Source: Rhodocyclales bacterium
GTDB taxonomy: Bacteria; Pseudomonadota; Gammaproteobacteria; Burkholderiales; Rhodocyclaceae
Length of the DNA stretch: 64,000 nucleotides
NCBI GenBank assembly: GCA_016183655.1
Contig: JACPEH010000016.1
Location: forward strand, 62,001-126,000
Reading direction: 5' to 3'
A model generated the notes under the pieces. The model was not told where the DNA came from, did no database searches, and was given only the letters and a program-made list of their open reading frames with translations. Shown here piece after piece: positions 50,416 through 59,487 of the stretch (within the stretch, counting starts at the first letter, position 1; the number at the start of each line of letters is the position of its first letter). The position numbers and the translations under genes were made by a program.

Positions 50416-51453
50416 CTATCTGGCCGGAGCCGGCAGCGGCGCGGAGGCTGGCGCCGGCGCGGGCGGGTTGCGCCGCGGCAGGCCGTCGGCGTCGAGGTAG
50501 GCGGGGATCGTCCGCCAGTGGCTGACGCCGTTGGCGCCGACGGTCAGCTGCAGCAGCCAGCCCTCGCGCTCGGCCGGCGTGTCGAAGCCGTCGAAGACGA
50601 AGTTGCCGAGGCTGTAGATGATCGGCTTGCCGGCGTAGGTTTCGCTGCCCTGGGTGACGTGCGGGTGGCCGCCGACGACGGCGTCGGCACCGGCGTCGAT
50701 CATCAGCCGGGCCAGTTCGCGCTGGCGCGCCGACGGCGTGCGCTCCCCCTCCCAACCCCAGTGCATGAAGGGGATGACGATGTCGGCGCCGGCCGCGCGG
50801 GCGGCGGCGATGTCGCGCAGCACGTGGCTGTCCTCGCTCCAGGCGACGCCCGGCCAGTCGGGGCCGGCCTCGAAGGCACGCGGCTTGTATTCGTTGTAGG
50901 CGAGGATGGCAATGGAAAGGCCGCTGCGCTCGACCCGGTACGGGGCATGCGCCTCGGCCAGGTTGTGGCCACCGCCGATCGCCTTGATGCCGGCGAATTC
51001 GAGCAGCGACAGGGTTTCCAGGAAAGCCTCCGGGCCGTAGTCGCCGGAGTGGTTGTTGGCCACCGACAGCGCGTCGAAGCGGCCGTGCAGGCGCTCGATG
51101 ACGCTCGGGCGGGCGCGGAAGGCATAGACCTTGTCCGGAACCGCGCTGCCGCTGGTGGCGATCGACGTCTCCAGGTTGCCGATGCGGACGTCGGCCTGGT
51201 TGAACTCGTCGGCGAAATCGGCAAACGGGTCGCGGCCGGCGGCGATCGCCCGGCCGGGGCCGTCGTCGAGCATGACGTCGCCGACGAAGAGCAGGCGCAC
51301 CACCGGCGCCGCGCGCTCGGCGACGCTGACCGCGATCGGGTTCGCCACCTGCTCGCCGCCCGCATCGGCGGCAGCGGCCGCTGCCGGCAGGGCCAGCAGC
51401 ACGCAAACGGCGGCAGTCAGTCGCCGGACCAGCGGTGAAACTCCGACCATCAT
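50416..51453 (-). CDS. CapA-family (PGA_cap) metallophosphatase-like protein
   Basis: Protein of 345 residues with a signal peptide (LTAAVCVLLALPAAAAAADA). The calcineurin-like fold of CapA/PgsA proteins is shown by FVGDVMLDDGPGRAI, RIGNLETSIATSG, SVANNHSGDYG, VIPFMHWGWEGERTPSARQR and VVGGHPHVTQG. The family is named for poly-gamma-glutamate capsule synthesis, but no capsule genes are nearby, so the true role is open. ATG 51453 overlaps the upstream stop by 4 bp; the second ATG at 51450 is possible. Confidence 0.9.
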   Translation of the reverse strand: MMVGVSPLVRRLTAAVCVLLALPAAAAAADAGGEQVANPIAVSVAERAAPVVRLLFVGDVMLDDGPGRAIAAGRDPFADFADEFNQADVRIGNLETSIATSGSAVPDKVYAFRARPSVIERLHGRFDALSVANNHSGDYGPEAFLETLSLLEFAGIKAIGGGHNLAEAHAPYRVERSGLSIAILAYNEYKPRAFEAGPDWPGVAWSEDSHVLRDIAAARAAGADIVIPFMHWGWEGERTPSARQRELARLMIDAGADAVVGGHPHVTQGSETYAGKPIIYSLGNFVFDGFDTPAEREGWLLQLTVGANGVSHWRTIPAYLDADGLPRRNPPAPAPASAPLPAPAR

Positions 51454-51866
51454 TTCGTCCCCTCGCCGGTATCGCGCACCGTGCACCAGTATTCGAACTC
51501 GCTGCCGTAGAGCGGCTCATAGACGCGCTGCAGGCCGCTGAAGCCGTAGCGCTGCCCCGCCGCCTCGCTCGCCGGCCACGGGTAGACGCCCTGGTGCAGC
51601 AGCACCGGCCCGCTGTCGCGGTCTTCATAGACGTAGGTCTTCAGCGCCGCCGGCGCGCCTTCGGCGACGACGCGGAAGCGGAAGAAGCTGCCGACCTTGA
51701 TCGCCGGCACGGCATACGGCGCATCGGTCGGCGCCGCGCGCAGCGTCCGCGTCTCGCCGCCATAGACGTAGTGGCAGGTGGCGGTTCCGGCGGCGGTCTG
51801 GGCCGCGGCGGGCCAGCCCGGGGCGGCCAGCAGCAGCGCCGGAAGGAATCGATACGGCAGGCGCAT
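51450..51866 (-). CDS. Small secreted protein, unknown function
   Basis: Protein of 138 residues with a signal peptide (MRLPYRFLPALLLAAPGWPAA). The mature part has two Cys (TATCHYVYGG, EYWCTVRD), probably a disulfide, and many aromatic residues. No family recognised. Its start abuts the UDG stop and its stop overlaps the CapA start, so it belongs to the tsaB-rimI-UDG-CapA gene run. Confidence 0.72.
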   Translation of the reverse strand: MRLPYRFLPALLLAAPGWPAAAQTAAGTATCHYVYGGETRTLRAAPTDAPYAVPAIKVGSFFRFRVVAEGAPAALKTYVYEDRDSGPVLLHQGVYPWPASEAAGQRYGFSGLQRVYEPLYGSEFEYWCTVRDTGEGTK

Positions 51867-52673
51867 TCAGTCTCCCGGCAGCGGCAGGTCCTGGCCCGCC
51901 CGCTGTTGCTGGCGCATCGTGCGCCGGGCGAAGCACAGATCCTCCCAGGCCTTGGCCTTGTCGGGCAGGTTGCGGAGCAGGTAGGCGGGGTGGTAGGTGA
52001 CGATCACCGGCACCACCCGTTCGCCGTCGCGGTATTCGAACAGCTTGCCGCGGCTGGCGCCGAGCGCGCCCTCCTCGTTGAGAACGGCGTGCATCGCGGC
52101 GCGGCCGAGCAGCACGATCAGCTTCGGCCGCAGCAGCGCGATCTGGCGCTGCAGATACGGCCGGCAGGCGGCCATCTCGTCGGCTTCCGGCGTGCGGTTG
52201 CCGGGCGGGCGGCACTTCACCGCATTGGCGATGTAGACGTTGTCGCCGCGTGTGAGGTCGATCGCTGCCAGCATCGCGTCGAGCAGCTTGCCGGCCTGGC
52301 CGACGAAGGGCTCGCCGCGGGCATCCTCCTCGGCGCCGGGGCCTTCGCCGATGAACAGCCAGTCGGCCTGCTCGTCGCCGACGCCGAGCACGGCCTGCTT
52401 GCGCTCGCGGCACAGGCCGCAGGCGGTGCAGCCGGCGACCGCGGAACGCAGCGCCGGCCAGTCCATGCCGGCGACGGCGCCGGCGTCGACCGGCAGCGCC
52501 GGGCGATTCTCCGTGCCGTGGCGGGCGGCGGCGGGTTCCGCGGCAGCGACGGGGACCGCCGCGGCCTCGTCGGCGGCATCTTCCGCGACCGGCTCGCCGC
52601 CCGGCGCGTCGCGCAGGCGCCACACCGGACCGAGCCCCATTTCCTGCAGCAGGCGCGAACGGGACAGGCTCAT
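51867..52673 (-). CDS. Uracil-DNA glycosylase, Fe-S type (family 4/5)
   Basis: Removes uracil from DNA, 268 residues. Core: [12 protein letters not shown] (two cluster Cys), [18 protein letters not shown] (motif I), [15 protein letters not shown] (third Cys) and [10 protein letters not shown] (motif II with His). The first ~95 residues are Ala/Pro-rich and not conserved, as in many betaproteobacterial members. ATG 52673 follows GGAGGAGGGGAG; frames starting further up would read across rimI. It follows rimI as is common near tsaB in this group. Confidence 0.92.
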   Translation of the reverse strand: MSLSRSRLLQEMGLGPVWRLRDAPGGEPVAEDAADEAAAVPVAAAEPAAARHGTENRPALPVDAGAVAGMDWPALRSAVAGCTACGLCRERKQAVLGVGDEQADWLFIGEGPGAEEDARGEPFVGQAGKLLDAMLAAIDLTRGDNVYIANAVKCRPPGNRTPEADEMAACRPYLQRQIALLRPKLIVLLGRAAMHAVLNEEGALGASRGKLFEYRDGERVVPVIVTYHPAYLLRNLPDKAKAWEDLCFARRTMRQQQRAGQDLPLPGD

Positions 52674-52771
52674 TGGACTCCCCTCCTCCCAAGCCCCTCC
52701 CCACGGGGGGCGGTGAGCACGCTTCCGGAGAGCGGCTGGCACCGCAGCGGGCGGACGTACGGGGCGCTCAT
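52670..52771 (-). CDS. Possible 33-codon ORF bridging rimI and UDG
   Basis: ATG 52769-52771 overlaps the rimI stop (ATGA) and its TGA overlaps the UDG start (ATGA), and the frame between is open for 33 codons. The product (starting [14 protein letters not shown]) has no recognised features, so it could be only a translational relay that carries ribosomes across the gap. It may equally be chance in G+C-rich DNA. Confidence 0.25.
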   Translation of the reverse strand: MSAPYVRPLRCQPLSGSVLTAPRGEGLGRRGVQ

Positions 52772-53244
52772 GCCGACACCTCGGCCAGCGAATGCACCAG
52801 CACCAGCGCGTCCTCGCGCCCGTCGCTCGCCGGGTAGTAGGCCTTGCGCACGCCGATGCGGACGAAGCCGAAATGCTTGTAGAGGTCGAGCGCCGCCGTG
52901 TTCGACGGGCGCACTTCGAGCAGCAGCCGGCCGGCACCGAGGCGCCGCGCCACCTGTAGCGCGTGGCGCAGCAGGCGGGCGCCGAAGCCCATGTGCTGGC
53001 GCTTGCCGGCGACGCTGATGTTGAGCAGATGGGCTTCGTCGACCGCCATCATCACCACCACGTAGCCGACCAGCTCGCCGCCGACGCGGCAGACCCAGGC
53101 GCTGTAGCCGGCCGAGAGCGAATCAGTGAAGTTGCCGCGGGTCCACGGGAAGGGATAGACCGAGGCCTCGATCGCCATGATTTCGTCGAGGTCGCCGGCG
53201 TTCATCGGCAGCATCTCGACCTGCGGTGCGAGCACGGCGCTCAT
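52768..53244 (-). CDS. rimI: Ribosomal protein S18 alanine N-acetyltransferase
   Basis: GNAT enzyme of 158 residues: IEASVYPFPWTRGNFTDSL is the typical RimI N-terminus and QHMGFGARLLRHAL is the acetyl-CoA loop; LEVRPSNTAALDLYKHFGF is the C-terminal signature. ATG 53244 overlaps the tsaB stop by 4 bp. The tsaB-rimI pairing is widespread and supports the name. Confidence 0.95.
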   Translation of the reverse strand: MSAVLAPQVEMLPMNAGDLDEIMAIEASVYPFPWTRGNFTDSLSAGYSAWVCRVGGELVGYVVVMMAVDEAHLLNISVAGKRQHMGFGARLLRHALQVARRLGAGRLLLEVRPSNTAALDLYKHFGFVRIGVRKAYYPASDGREDALVLVHSLAEVSA

Positions 53245-53918
53245 GCCTTGCCTCCGGCCGCAAGCCGCTCGGCCACGGTCAGCGCCACCTTGTCGCGGAC
53301 ATAGACCGGCACCGCATCGGCGGCGTCGATGCCTTCGCCGCGCGCCAGCCGCGGCGCGGCGAGCGCGGCGACGGCGGCGGCGGTGGGCAGGACGTCGGGG
53401 AGCATGCCTTGCACGCACGGCGCCAGGCGGTCGTACAGCGCCGGGTACGCGGTCAGCGCATTGCCCGCCGCCACCCAGCCGCCGCCTTCCGGCAGCGGCA
53501 CCGCCGCCGGCGGGAAGACGCCGGGAGCGCCGACGGCGACGCCATCGACGAACAGGCCGAAATAGACCTCGTTCATCCGCGCGTCGAGACAGACCGCGAC
53601 ACGCGGCACGGCAGCCGCCTGCGCCATCGCGTCGAGCGTGCCGACCGGCAGCACCGGCAGGCCGTGCGCGAAGGCCAGGCCCTGCGCGACGCCGCAGGCC
53701 ACGCGCAGGCCGGTGAAGGAGCCGGGGCCGGCAGCGAAGGCGATCGCATCGAGGTCGACAAGGCGCACGCCGGACTCGGCCAACAGTTCGGAAACCAGCG
53801 GCAGCAGCGTCGCCGACGACGGCTGCCCCGGCGGGCAATGGCGCTCGCTGACGACGCCGTCGCGCCACAGCGCGACGGAACCGGCGTCGGTCGAGGATTC
53901 GAGGGAGAGAAACTGCAT
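53241..53918 (-). CDS. tsaB: tRNA t6A biosynthesis protein TsaB
   Basis: Partner of TsaD in threonylcarbamoyladenosine formation at A37 of tRNAs, 225 residues. LSLESSTDAGSVAL (ASKHA phosphate loop equivalent), AFAAGPGSFTGLRVACGVAQ (family signature) and VCLDARMNEVYFGLF are visible. ATG 53918 fits homologues; upstream in-frame codons look random. First gene of the tsaB-rimI-UDG-secreted-CapA run. Confidence 0.95.
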   Translation of the reverse strand: MQFLSLESSTDAGSVALWRDGVVSERHCPPGQPSSATLLPLVSELLAESGVRLVDLDAIAFAAGPGSFTGLRVACGVAQGLAFAHGLPVLPVGTLDAMAQAAAVPRVAVCLDARMNEVYFGLFVDGVAVGAPGVFPPAAVPLPEGGGWVAAGNALTAYPALYDRLAPCVQGMLPDVLPTAAAVAALAAPRLARGEGIDAADAVPVYVRDKVALTVAERLAAGGKA

Positions 53919-54106
53919 GGCCGGCATTTTAACCGGGTATCGCCGCTCCGGCCCGACTCGTGCGCCGGAAAGGCGCCGGCACACGCGCCGGATGCCTCTG
54001 CAGGGGGTCCGTTCTCACCCCGTAAATTGGCACAGTCCGGTCACAATCGCGGGCGTCCGGCAACGTAGAATGGCAGCCTCTCGAACCCGCTTCCAGACGT
54101 GCCCCG

Positions 54107-55435
54107 ATGGCTCTCGGCAGATTGATGAAGCACCTGCTTGGCGGCGCCGAGCCGGCGACGTTCAACGACGATCCGTTCGGCTCGCGACCGCCGTCCCCGA
54201 CCGCGAAGATGCCGATCGACGCCCCCGCGGTGCGCAGCGCGATCGTCCACCGCGACGAACTGATCGACGGGCGCTCGCGCATCGCCGGCTACCGTTTCGT
54301 GGTCCGCCGCCTGGGCAGCGAACTGCCCCCCGATCCGGCGGAAACCGTCGGCGCGCTGCGCGCCGAAAACCTCGTCGCCTTCGCCGGCCGCCGCCTGGCG
54401 CTGCTCCCGATCACGGCCGGCGACTGGCAGCGTGCCGATTTCCGCCAGCTCGTCGCCGCCAACACCACCTTCCTCGTCGCCACGCCCGCCGCCGGCGAGG
54501 ACGGCGACGGCTGGCTGGCGACCTTGCGCGAGATCAGGGAAGCCGGCGGCCGCGTGGCGCTGAACGACGCCGGCGCGGCCGTGCCGGCGGCCGTCGCGCT
54601 GGCCGACCTGGTCCTTCTCGATTTCCGCGCCTACGCGCTGGAACGCTTCGAGCAGCTGGCACGCAGCCTGCGCCGGCGCCATCCGGACCTCGCGCTCGCC
54701 GCCGACGGCATCGGCAACTGGGCCGAGCATCGCCTCTGCCTGTCGCTCGGCCTGACTTATTCGCTCGGCGGTTTCGCCGTCACGGCGGACGATGCCGACC
54801 AGACCGAGAAGCTCAACCAGAGCCGGCTGGTGCTGATCGAGATGCTCAACCTGCTGCGCGGCGACGCCGAGCTCGACGAGATCTCGGCGGTCGCCAAGCG
54901 CGATCCGGGCATTGCCGTGAAGCTCATCGGCATGGCCAATTCGCCGGTATCCGGCCTGGCCTCGCCGGTGGCGAGCCTGGAGCAGGCGACGATGGTGCTC
55001 GGGCGGGCGACGATCTACCGCTGGCTGTCGATCGCGATGTTCCGCTCCGGCAACGGCGGCGGCCGCGACGAGGCCCTGCTCGAACTCGCGCTGTGGCGCG
55101 CCCGTTTCCTCGAACTGGCGGCGCAGGACCGGCGCCCGAAGCAGGAATGCGACGAGCTGTTCCTGGTCGGGCTGCTGTCGCTGCTCGACAGCCTGCTCGG
55201 GCTGCCGATGGCCCAGCTGGTGCGGCGGATGAACCTGCCGGCGCAGGTGGTCGAGGTGCTGCTGAACAGCGACGGCCCCTACGGCCGCTTCCTGCTGCTG
55301 GCACTGGCGGTGGAAAAAGGGCGCGGCGAGCAGGTGCAGAAGCTCGCCGACAGCCTCGACATCGCGGAAGACCGGATCGACGCCGCGGCACGGGAAGCGC
55401 GGCAGTGGGCGGAAGCGGCGCTGAGCGCCGGCTGA
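54107..55435 (+). CDS. EAL-HDOD signalling protein with degenerate EAL domain
   Basis: Protein of 442 residues of the YuxH/CdgJ type. The N-terminal half (about 40-240) has the EAL fold but the ExLxR motif is replaced (IAGYRFVVRR) and the DDFG loop reads LNDAG, so no phosphodiesterase activity is expected. The C-terminal HDOD domain (about 245-430) reads LLRGDAELDEISAVAKRDPG, VKLIGMANSPVSGLASPVAS. It probably acts through protein contacts in c-di-GMP or motility control. Divergent from tsaB over about 190 bp; the foldback repeat follows it. Confidence 0.85.
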   Translation: MALGRLMKHLLGGAEPATFNDDPFGSRPPSPTAKMPIDAPAVRSAIVHRDELIDGRSRIAGYRFVVRRLGSELPPDPAETVGALRAENLVAFAGRRLALLPITAGDWQRADFRQLVAANTTFLVATPAAGEDGDGWLATLREIREAGGRVALNDAGAAVPAAVALADLVLLDFRAYALERFEQLARSLRRRHPDLALAADGIGNWAEHRLCLSLGLTYSLGGFAVTADDADQTEKLNQSRLVLIEMLNLLRGDAELDEISAVAKRDPGIAVKLIGMANSPVSGLASPVASLEQATMVLGRATIYRWLSIAMFRSGNGGGRDEALLELALWRARFLELAAQDRRPKQECDELFLVGLLSLLDSLLGLPMAQLVRRMNLPAQVVEVLLNSDGPYGRFLLLALAVEKGRGEQVQKLADSLDIAEDRIDAAAREARQWAEAALSAG

Positions 55436-55456
55436 GCGCCGCCAGCGGAATCAGCC

Positions 55457-55642
55457 TATTTTCCGCAGTTGGACGCGGCCAAGCCCCCTTCGACAAGCTC
55501 AGGACAGGCTTCGATACGCCCACTACGTGGGCTACTCAGGGCGAACGGAGCTTCACCCGCCGGATGACTCCCCGTTCGTGGTGAGTAGCCTTGCAGAGCA
55601 AGGCGTATCGAACCATGAACGGGCGCCAACGGCGGTTTTTAG
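55457..55642 (+). repeat. Foldback dispersed repeat, copy 3
   Basis: Longest copy. Starts ATTTTCCGCAGTTGGACGC, contains CTTCGACAAGCTCAGGACAG, and ends GGCGCCAACGGCGGTTTTTAG. The stem GGCTACTCAGGGCGAACGG / CCGTTCGTGGTGAGTAGCC with side hairpins CCACTACGTGG and CTTGCAGAGCAAG lies inside. It fills the space between two convergent genes. Confidence 0.88.
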
Positions 55643-55657
55643 ATCGGAAAAGGAAGA

Positions 55658-55972
55658 TCAGCGACGGAAGTCGCGGCGCCCCGGACGCAGGTCGCGGTTG
55701 GCGTCGTGCAGGTCGCGGCGCAGCTGGCGGCGTTCGTCCGGCGACAGGCGTTGCGGATACTGCGGCGCCTGCCGGCCCTCGTCGCGCTGGAAATCCCGCC
55801 GCCGGTCCTGCCACTCATCCCGCCGCTGCGGCGGTGCGAACTGCCGGTCGCGCTGCAGCCGCTCCTGCACCCGCAGCCAGCCGCCGCGCCCGCCGTCGAA
55901 GGCTTGCGCGGGCAGCGCCGCCGCCAGCAGCAGCACGGCCAGCAAGGGGGCGAAGGCGCGACGCAGGATCAT
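55658..55972 (-). CDS. Small secreted Arg/Gln/Asp-rich protein
   Basis: Protein of 104 residues with a signal peptide (FAPLLAVLLLAAALPAQA). The mature part is dominated by Arg, Asp and Gln and ends LSPDERRQLRRDLHDANRDL, a short motif seen in small periplasmic proteins of related bacteria. Probably largely unstructured or helical in the periplasm. Its ATG overlaps the stop of a 43-codon gene upstream by 4 bp. Confidence 0.7.
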   Translation of the reverse strand: MILRRAFAPLLAVLLLAAALPAQAFDGGRGGWLRVQERLQRDRQFAPPQRRDEWQDRRRDFQRDEGRQAPQYPQRLSPDERRQLRRDLHDANRDLRPGRRDFRR

Positions 55973-56100
55973 TTGTGCACGGCCTCCGCCAGCGCCAGCG
56001 CGGCCGAATGCAGCGACGCACGCAAACCGTCGCGCGAATCGTCGTTCAGGACCAGCATCACGACTACACCGATCAACATGCTCAGGAAAAGTTTGCCCAT
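55969..56100 (-). CDS. Small single-helix membrane protein, 43 residues
   Basis: ATG 56098-56100 opens a 43-codon frame: a hydrophobic helix (KLFLSMLIGVVVMLVLN) then a charged amphipathic tail (DDSRDGLRASLHSAALALAE). The stop overlaps the next gene's start (ATGA). GGTGA lies a few bases before the start as a weak ribosome binding site. The coupling, the clean helix and the polar tail make it a credible small gene. Confidence 0.55.
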   Translation of the reverse strand: MGKLFLSMLIGVVVMLVLNDDSRDGLRASLHSAALALAEAVHK

Positions 56101-56365
56101 GAGATCACCCCGCTGCCATGCCGTGGCCGATTGCCACGCCTTGCATCCTGCGGGGGACTTGTAAGCGAAGTTTGTTTACGCCGGCGCGAATTGTAAAGCT
56201 TTGTAATCGCTCCCGCAGCCGGCATGGCGGACTTTGCTCCGCCCCGGAAATTTCCCGCCGGAATAACGGTCTATAGTGTCGTTATGGCCACCTGCCGCGC
56301 TGCACCGGCGCGGCGGCGAAGGTAGTGCGCATGCGCGGCGGCCATCGCTGGGAGGGAATGTCGGC

Positions 56366-59300
56366 ATGGACAAGGAATGCTTCCTGACGAGTCCCCGGCA
56401 AGCCAGGCGCCGGTGGCGGCTGCGTTGGCTGCATCGGACGCTGGTCGTCACGCTGCCGGCGCTGGCGGTGGCCAGCATTGCCTGGGAAATGCACGATTCG
56501 ACGGTGCAGGCGCGGTTGTTCGCGGCGATGGCCGGGGGGGCCGGCTGGGAAATGGCGGACGGCGCCGACGGCGAGGCCTGGCTGCCGCGCTCCGGCCCCT
56601 ACGACATCCGCCTCGGCTACAGCCGCATGAAGGACATGCTGCCGCAACTGGTCAACGGCGGCTATACGATCACCGAGCAGGCCCGGCAGACGGAAGGCTT
56701 CCGCGAACTGACGGCGCACGGTTTCTATCCGATCTACCGCGAGAAGTCGCAGGCCGGCCTGGCCCTGTTCGACCTGCGCGACGAGCCGCTCCACCAGCGC
56801 CGCTATCCCGAACGCCAGTACGCCTCCTTCGACGAGATCCCGCCGCTGCTGGTCGACGCCCTGCTCTATATCGAAAACCGCGGCCTGCTCGACGAAAATG
56901 CGCCGCGCCACAACCCGGCCGTCGACTGGGGCCGTCTCGGCCAGGCAGCACTCGGCCAGGCCCTGCGCGCAGCCAACGCCGATGCCGCACGCGCCGGCGG
57001 CAGCACGCTGGCGACGCAGATCGAAAAATTCCGCCACTCGCCCGGCGGACGCACGCGCCACGCCGACGACAAGTGGCGGCAGATGGTCTCGGCCTCGCTG
57101 CGGGCTTATCAGGACGGCGAGGATACGCTGGCGGCCCGGCGCCGCATCGTGCTCGACTTCCTCAATTCGGTGCCGCTCGGCGGCCAGCCCGCCTACGGCG
57201 AGGTGAACGGCCTCGGCGACGGCCTCTGGGCCTGGTACGGCCGCGACTTCGCCGAGAGCAACCGACTGCTCAACGACGCCGCCGCCGACCCCGAGCGCCG
57301 GGCCCGCGCCTTCAAGGAAGCGCTGTCGCTGATCATCGCCCAGCGCCGGCCGTCCGACCTGCTCGCGCAGAACCCGGCGCGGCTGATCGAACTCACCGAC
57401 AGCCATATCCGCCTGCTCGCGCGCGACGGCGTGATCGACGAGGATCTGCGCGAATGGGCGCTGGCGGTCCAGGTCGCGCCGCAGAAACGCGGCAGCGACG
57501 GCGAGCGCATCGCCTTCGCGCAAAAGAAGGCGGTCAACGACGCCCGCGTGCATCTGGGAGAACTGCTCGGCGAAAGCGACTTCCACACCCTCGACCGCCT
57601 CGACCTGGAGGCGCGCAGCACGCTCGACGGCGCCACGCAGGCCGCCGTCACCGGCTATCTGGCCCGGCTCGCCGACCCCGACTACCTGCGCTGCGCCGGC
57701 TTCGTCGCGCCGCGCCTGCTGGCCCGCGGCAACCCGGCGGCGGTGCATTACAGCTTCACCCTCTACGAACGGAGCGGGCTCGGCAACCTGCTGCGCGTGC
57801 AGGCCGACAACCTCGACCAGCCGCTCGACATCAATGCCGGCACCCGCCTCGACCTCGGTTCCAGCGCCAAGCTGCGGACGATGGTCTCCTACCTGGCGGC
57901 GATCGCCGAACTGCACCAGCGCTATGCCGGCCGCGACCGGGCGGAACTCGCCAAGGTACGGACGCTGCCGGCCGACCGCCTGACGCGCTGGGCGCTCGAC
58001 TATCTTGCCCAGAGCAAGGAGCGCAACCTGACGGCCATGCTCGACGCCGCGCTGGCCCGCCGCTACTCGGCCAGTCCCCACGAAACCTTCTTCACCGGCG
58101 GCGGCGCGCACCGCTTCGAGAATTTCAAGCGCGAGGACGACAGCAAGAACCCGAGCGTCGCCGAGGCGCTCGAACAGTCAATCAACCTTTCCTTCGTGCG
58201 GGTGATGCGCGACGTCATCCACTACCACGCCTACGAGTCCGCCGACGCCCCGGCGCGCGGCCTGCGCGACGGCGACGATGCGGCGCGCCGCGAATTCCTC
58301 GAACGCTTCGCCGACCGCGAGGGGCAGGCCTACCTGCTGCGCTTCTGGCACAAATACCGCGGCCTGACGCCCGGGGAACGGCTCGACCTGCTAGCCGAAA
58401 GCGCCGGCAAGCAGCCATCGCGGCTGGCCGCCGCCTATTTCGGCAGCGGCGCCCACGGCGCCGGCTTCGCCGACTTTTCCGTCTTCATGCACGCCCGGCT
58501 GGGCGCCGGGGCCGGCGACGAGGCCGCATTGCGCCGCCTCTACGCAAGCTACGCCGGCAAGCCGTTCAGCCTCGCCGACTGGGGCTACCTGGCGCACCTG
58601 CACCCGCTTGAACTGTGGCTCGCCGGCCACCTGCAGCGCCATCCCGAGACGAGCTGGGACGAGGTGCTGGCCGCCAGCAGCAGCGAGCGTACGGCAGCCT
58701 CCAGCTGGCTGTTCAAGAGCCGCTACCGGCACGCCCAGGACGTGCGCCTGGCGATCATCGTCGAGGTCGCCGCCTTCGAACGGCTGGCCGCCGAGTGGCG
58801 CCGCCTCGGCTATCCGTTCGGGCAACTGGCGCCGTCGCTGGCCACGGCCATCGGCAGCTCGGCCGACCGCCCGGCGGCGCTCGCCGAACTGACCGGAATC
58901 CTGCTCGACGACGGCATCCGGCGGCCGGTCGTGCGCATCAGCGAGTTGCGCTTCGCCAGCGCGACGCCGTTCGAGACCCGGCTGCTGCTCACCCCGGCCG
59001 ATGGCGAACGCGTGCTGCCGGCCGAGGTCGCCGCGGTCGCCCGGCAGGCCATGCTGCGCGTCGTCGACAACGGCACCGCCCGCCGCCTGCGCGGCACCTA
59101 CCGCGACGTCGACGGCACGCCGCTGGCGGCCGGCGGCAAGACCGGCACCGGCGACCACCGCTACCACATCGTCGACAGCGCCGGGCAGTCGGTCAGTTCG
59201 CAGGTGATGAACCGCGCCGCGACCTTCACCTTCTTCCTCGGCGAGCGTTTCTACGGCGTCGCCACGGCCTACGTTCCCGGCGCCGGTGCTGCCGCCTACG

Positions 59301-59422
59301 AATTCACGTCGGCGCTGCCGGTGCAGATCGTCAAGGAAGTCGAGCCGCTGCTGCGGCCGTTGCTGACCGGCGAAGCGGCGGCGGCGCCGGCCTGCCTGCA
59401 GGCGACGGCCCGCCCGCGCTGA
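56366..59422 (+). CDS. Class A penicillin-binding protein (transglycosylase-transpeptidase)
   Basis: Peptidoglycan synthase of 1018 residues. TM anchor at about 25-42 (HRTLVVTLPALAVASIAWEM). GT51 domain with catalytic Glu in ALLYIENRGLLDE and GGSTLATQIEKF. Transpeptidase domain with SxxK in LGSSAKLRT, SxN in EQSINLSFVRV and KTG in AGGKTGTGDH. Motifs deviate from PBP1a/1b types, and it is longer, so this is a divergent branch. Start at ATG 56366 rather than the GTG at 56276, which precedes a G+C-rich leader without SD. It lies 65 bp upstream of ompR, possibly co-transcribed, suggesting envelope-stress control (inference). Confidence 0.87.
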   Translation: MDKECFLTSPRQARRRWRLRWLHRTLVVTLPALAVASIAWEMHDSTVQARLFAAMAGGAGWEMADGADGEAWLPRSGPYDIRLGYSRMKDMLPQLVNGGYTITEQARQTEGFRELTAHGFYPIYREKSQAGLALFDLRDEPLHQRRYPERQYASFDEIPPLLVDALLYIENRGLLDENAPRHNPAVDWGRLGQAALGQALRAANADAARAGGSTLATQIEKFRHSPGGRTRHADDKWRQMVSASLRAYQDGEDTLAARRRIVLDFLNSVPLGGQPAYGEVNGLGDGLWAWYGRDFAESNRLLNDAAADPERRARAFKEALSLIIAQRRPSDLLAQNPARLIELTDSHIRLLARDGVIDEDLREWALAVQVAPQKRGSDGERIAFAQKKAVNDARVHLGELLGESDFHTLDRLDLEARSTLDGATQAAVTGYLARLADPDYLRCAGFVAPRLLARGNPAAVHYSFTLYERSGLGNLLRVQADNLDQPLDINAGTRLDLGSSAKLRTMVSYLAAIAELHQRYAGRDRAELAKVRTLPADRLTRWALDYLAQSKERNLTAMLDAALARRYSASPHETFFTGGGAHRFENFKREDDSKNPSVAEALEQSINLSFVRVMRDVIHYHAYESADAPARGLRDGDDAARREFLERFADREGQAYLLRFWHKYRGLTPGERLDLLAESAGKQPSRLAAAYFGSGAHGAGFADFSVFMHARLGAGAGDEAALRRLYASYAGKPFSLADWGYLAHLHPLELWLAGHLQRHPETSWDEVLAASSSERTAASSWLFKSRYRHAQDVRLAIIVEVAAFERLAAEWRRLGYPFGQLAPSLATAIGSSADRPAALAELTGILLDDGIRRPVVRISELRFASATPFETRLLLTPADGERVLPAEVAAVARQAMLRVVDNGTARRLRGTYRDVDGTPLAAGGKTGTGDHRYHIVDSAGQSVSSQVMNRAATFTFFLGERFYGVATAYVPGAGAAAYEFTSALPVQIVKEVEPLLRPLLTGEAAAAPACLQATARPR

Positions 59423-59487
59423 CCCGGCCCCCGGATGGGGTGCGGCGCAGTACCCTGACGACGGCATTTCACGCTAGCATTCCCGCC

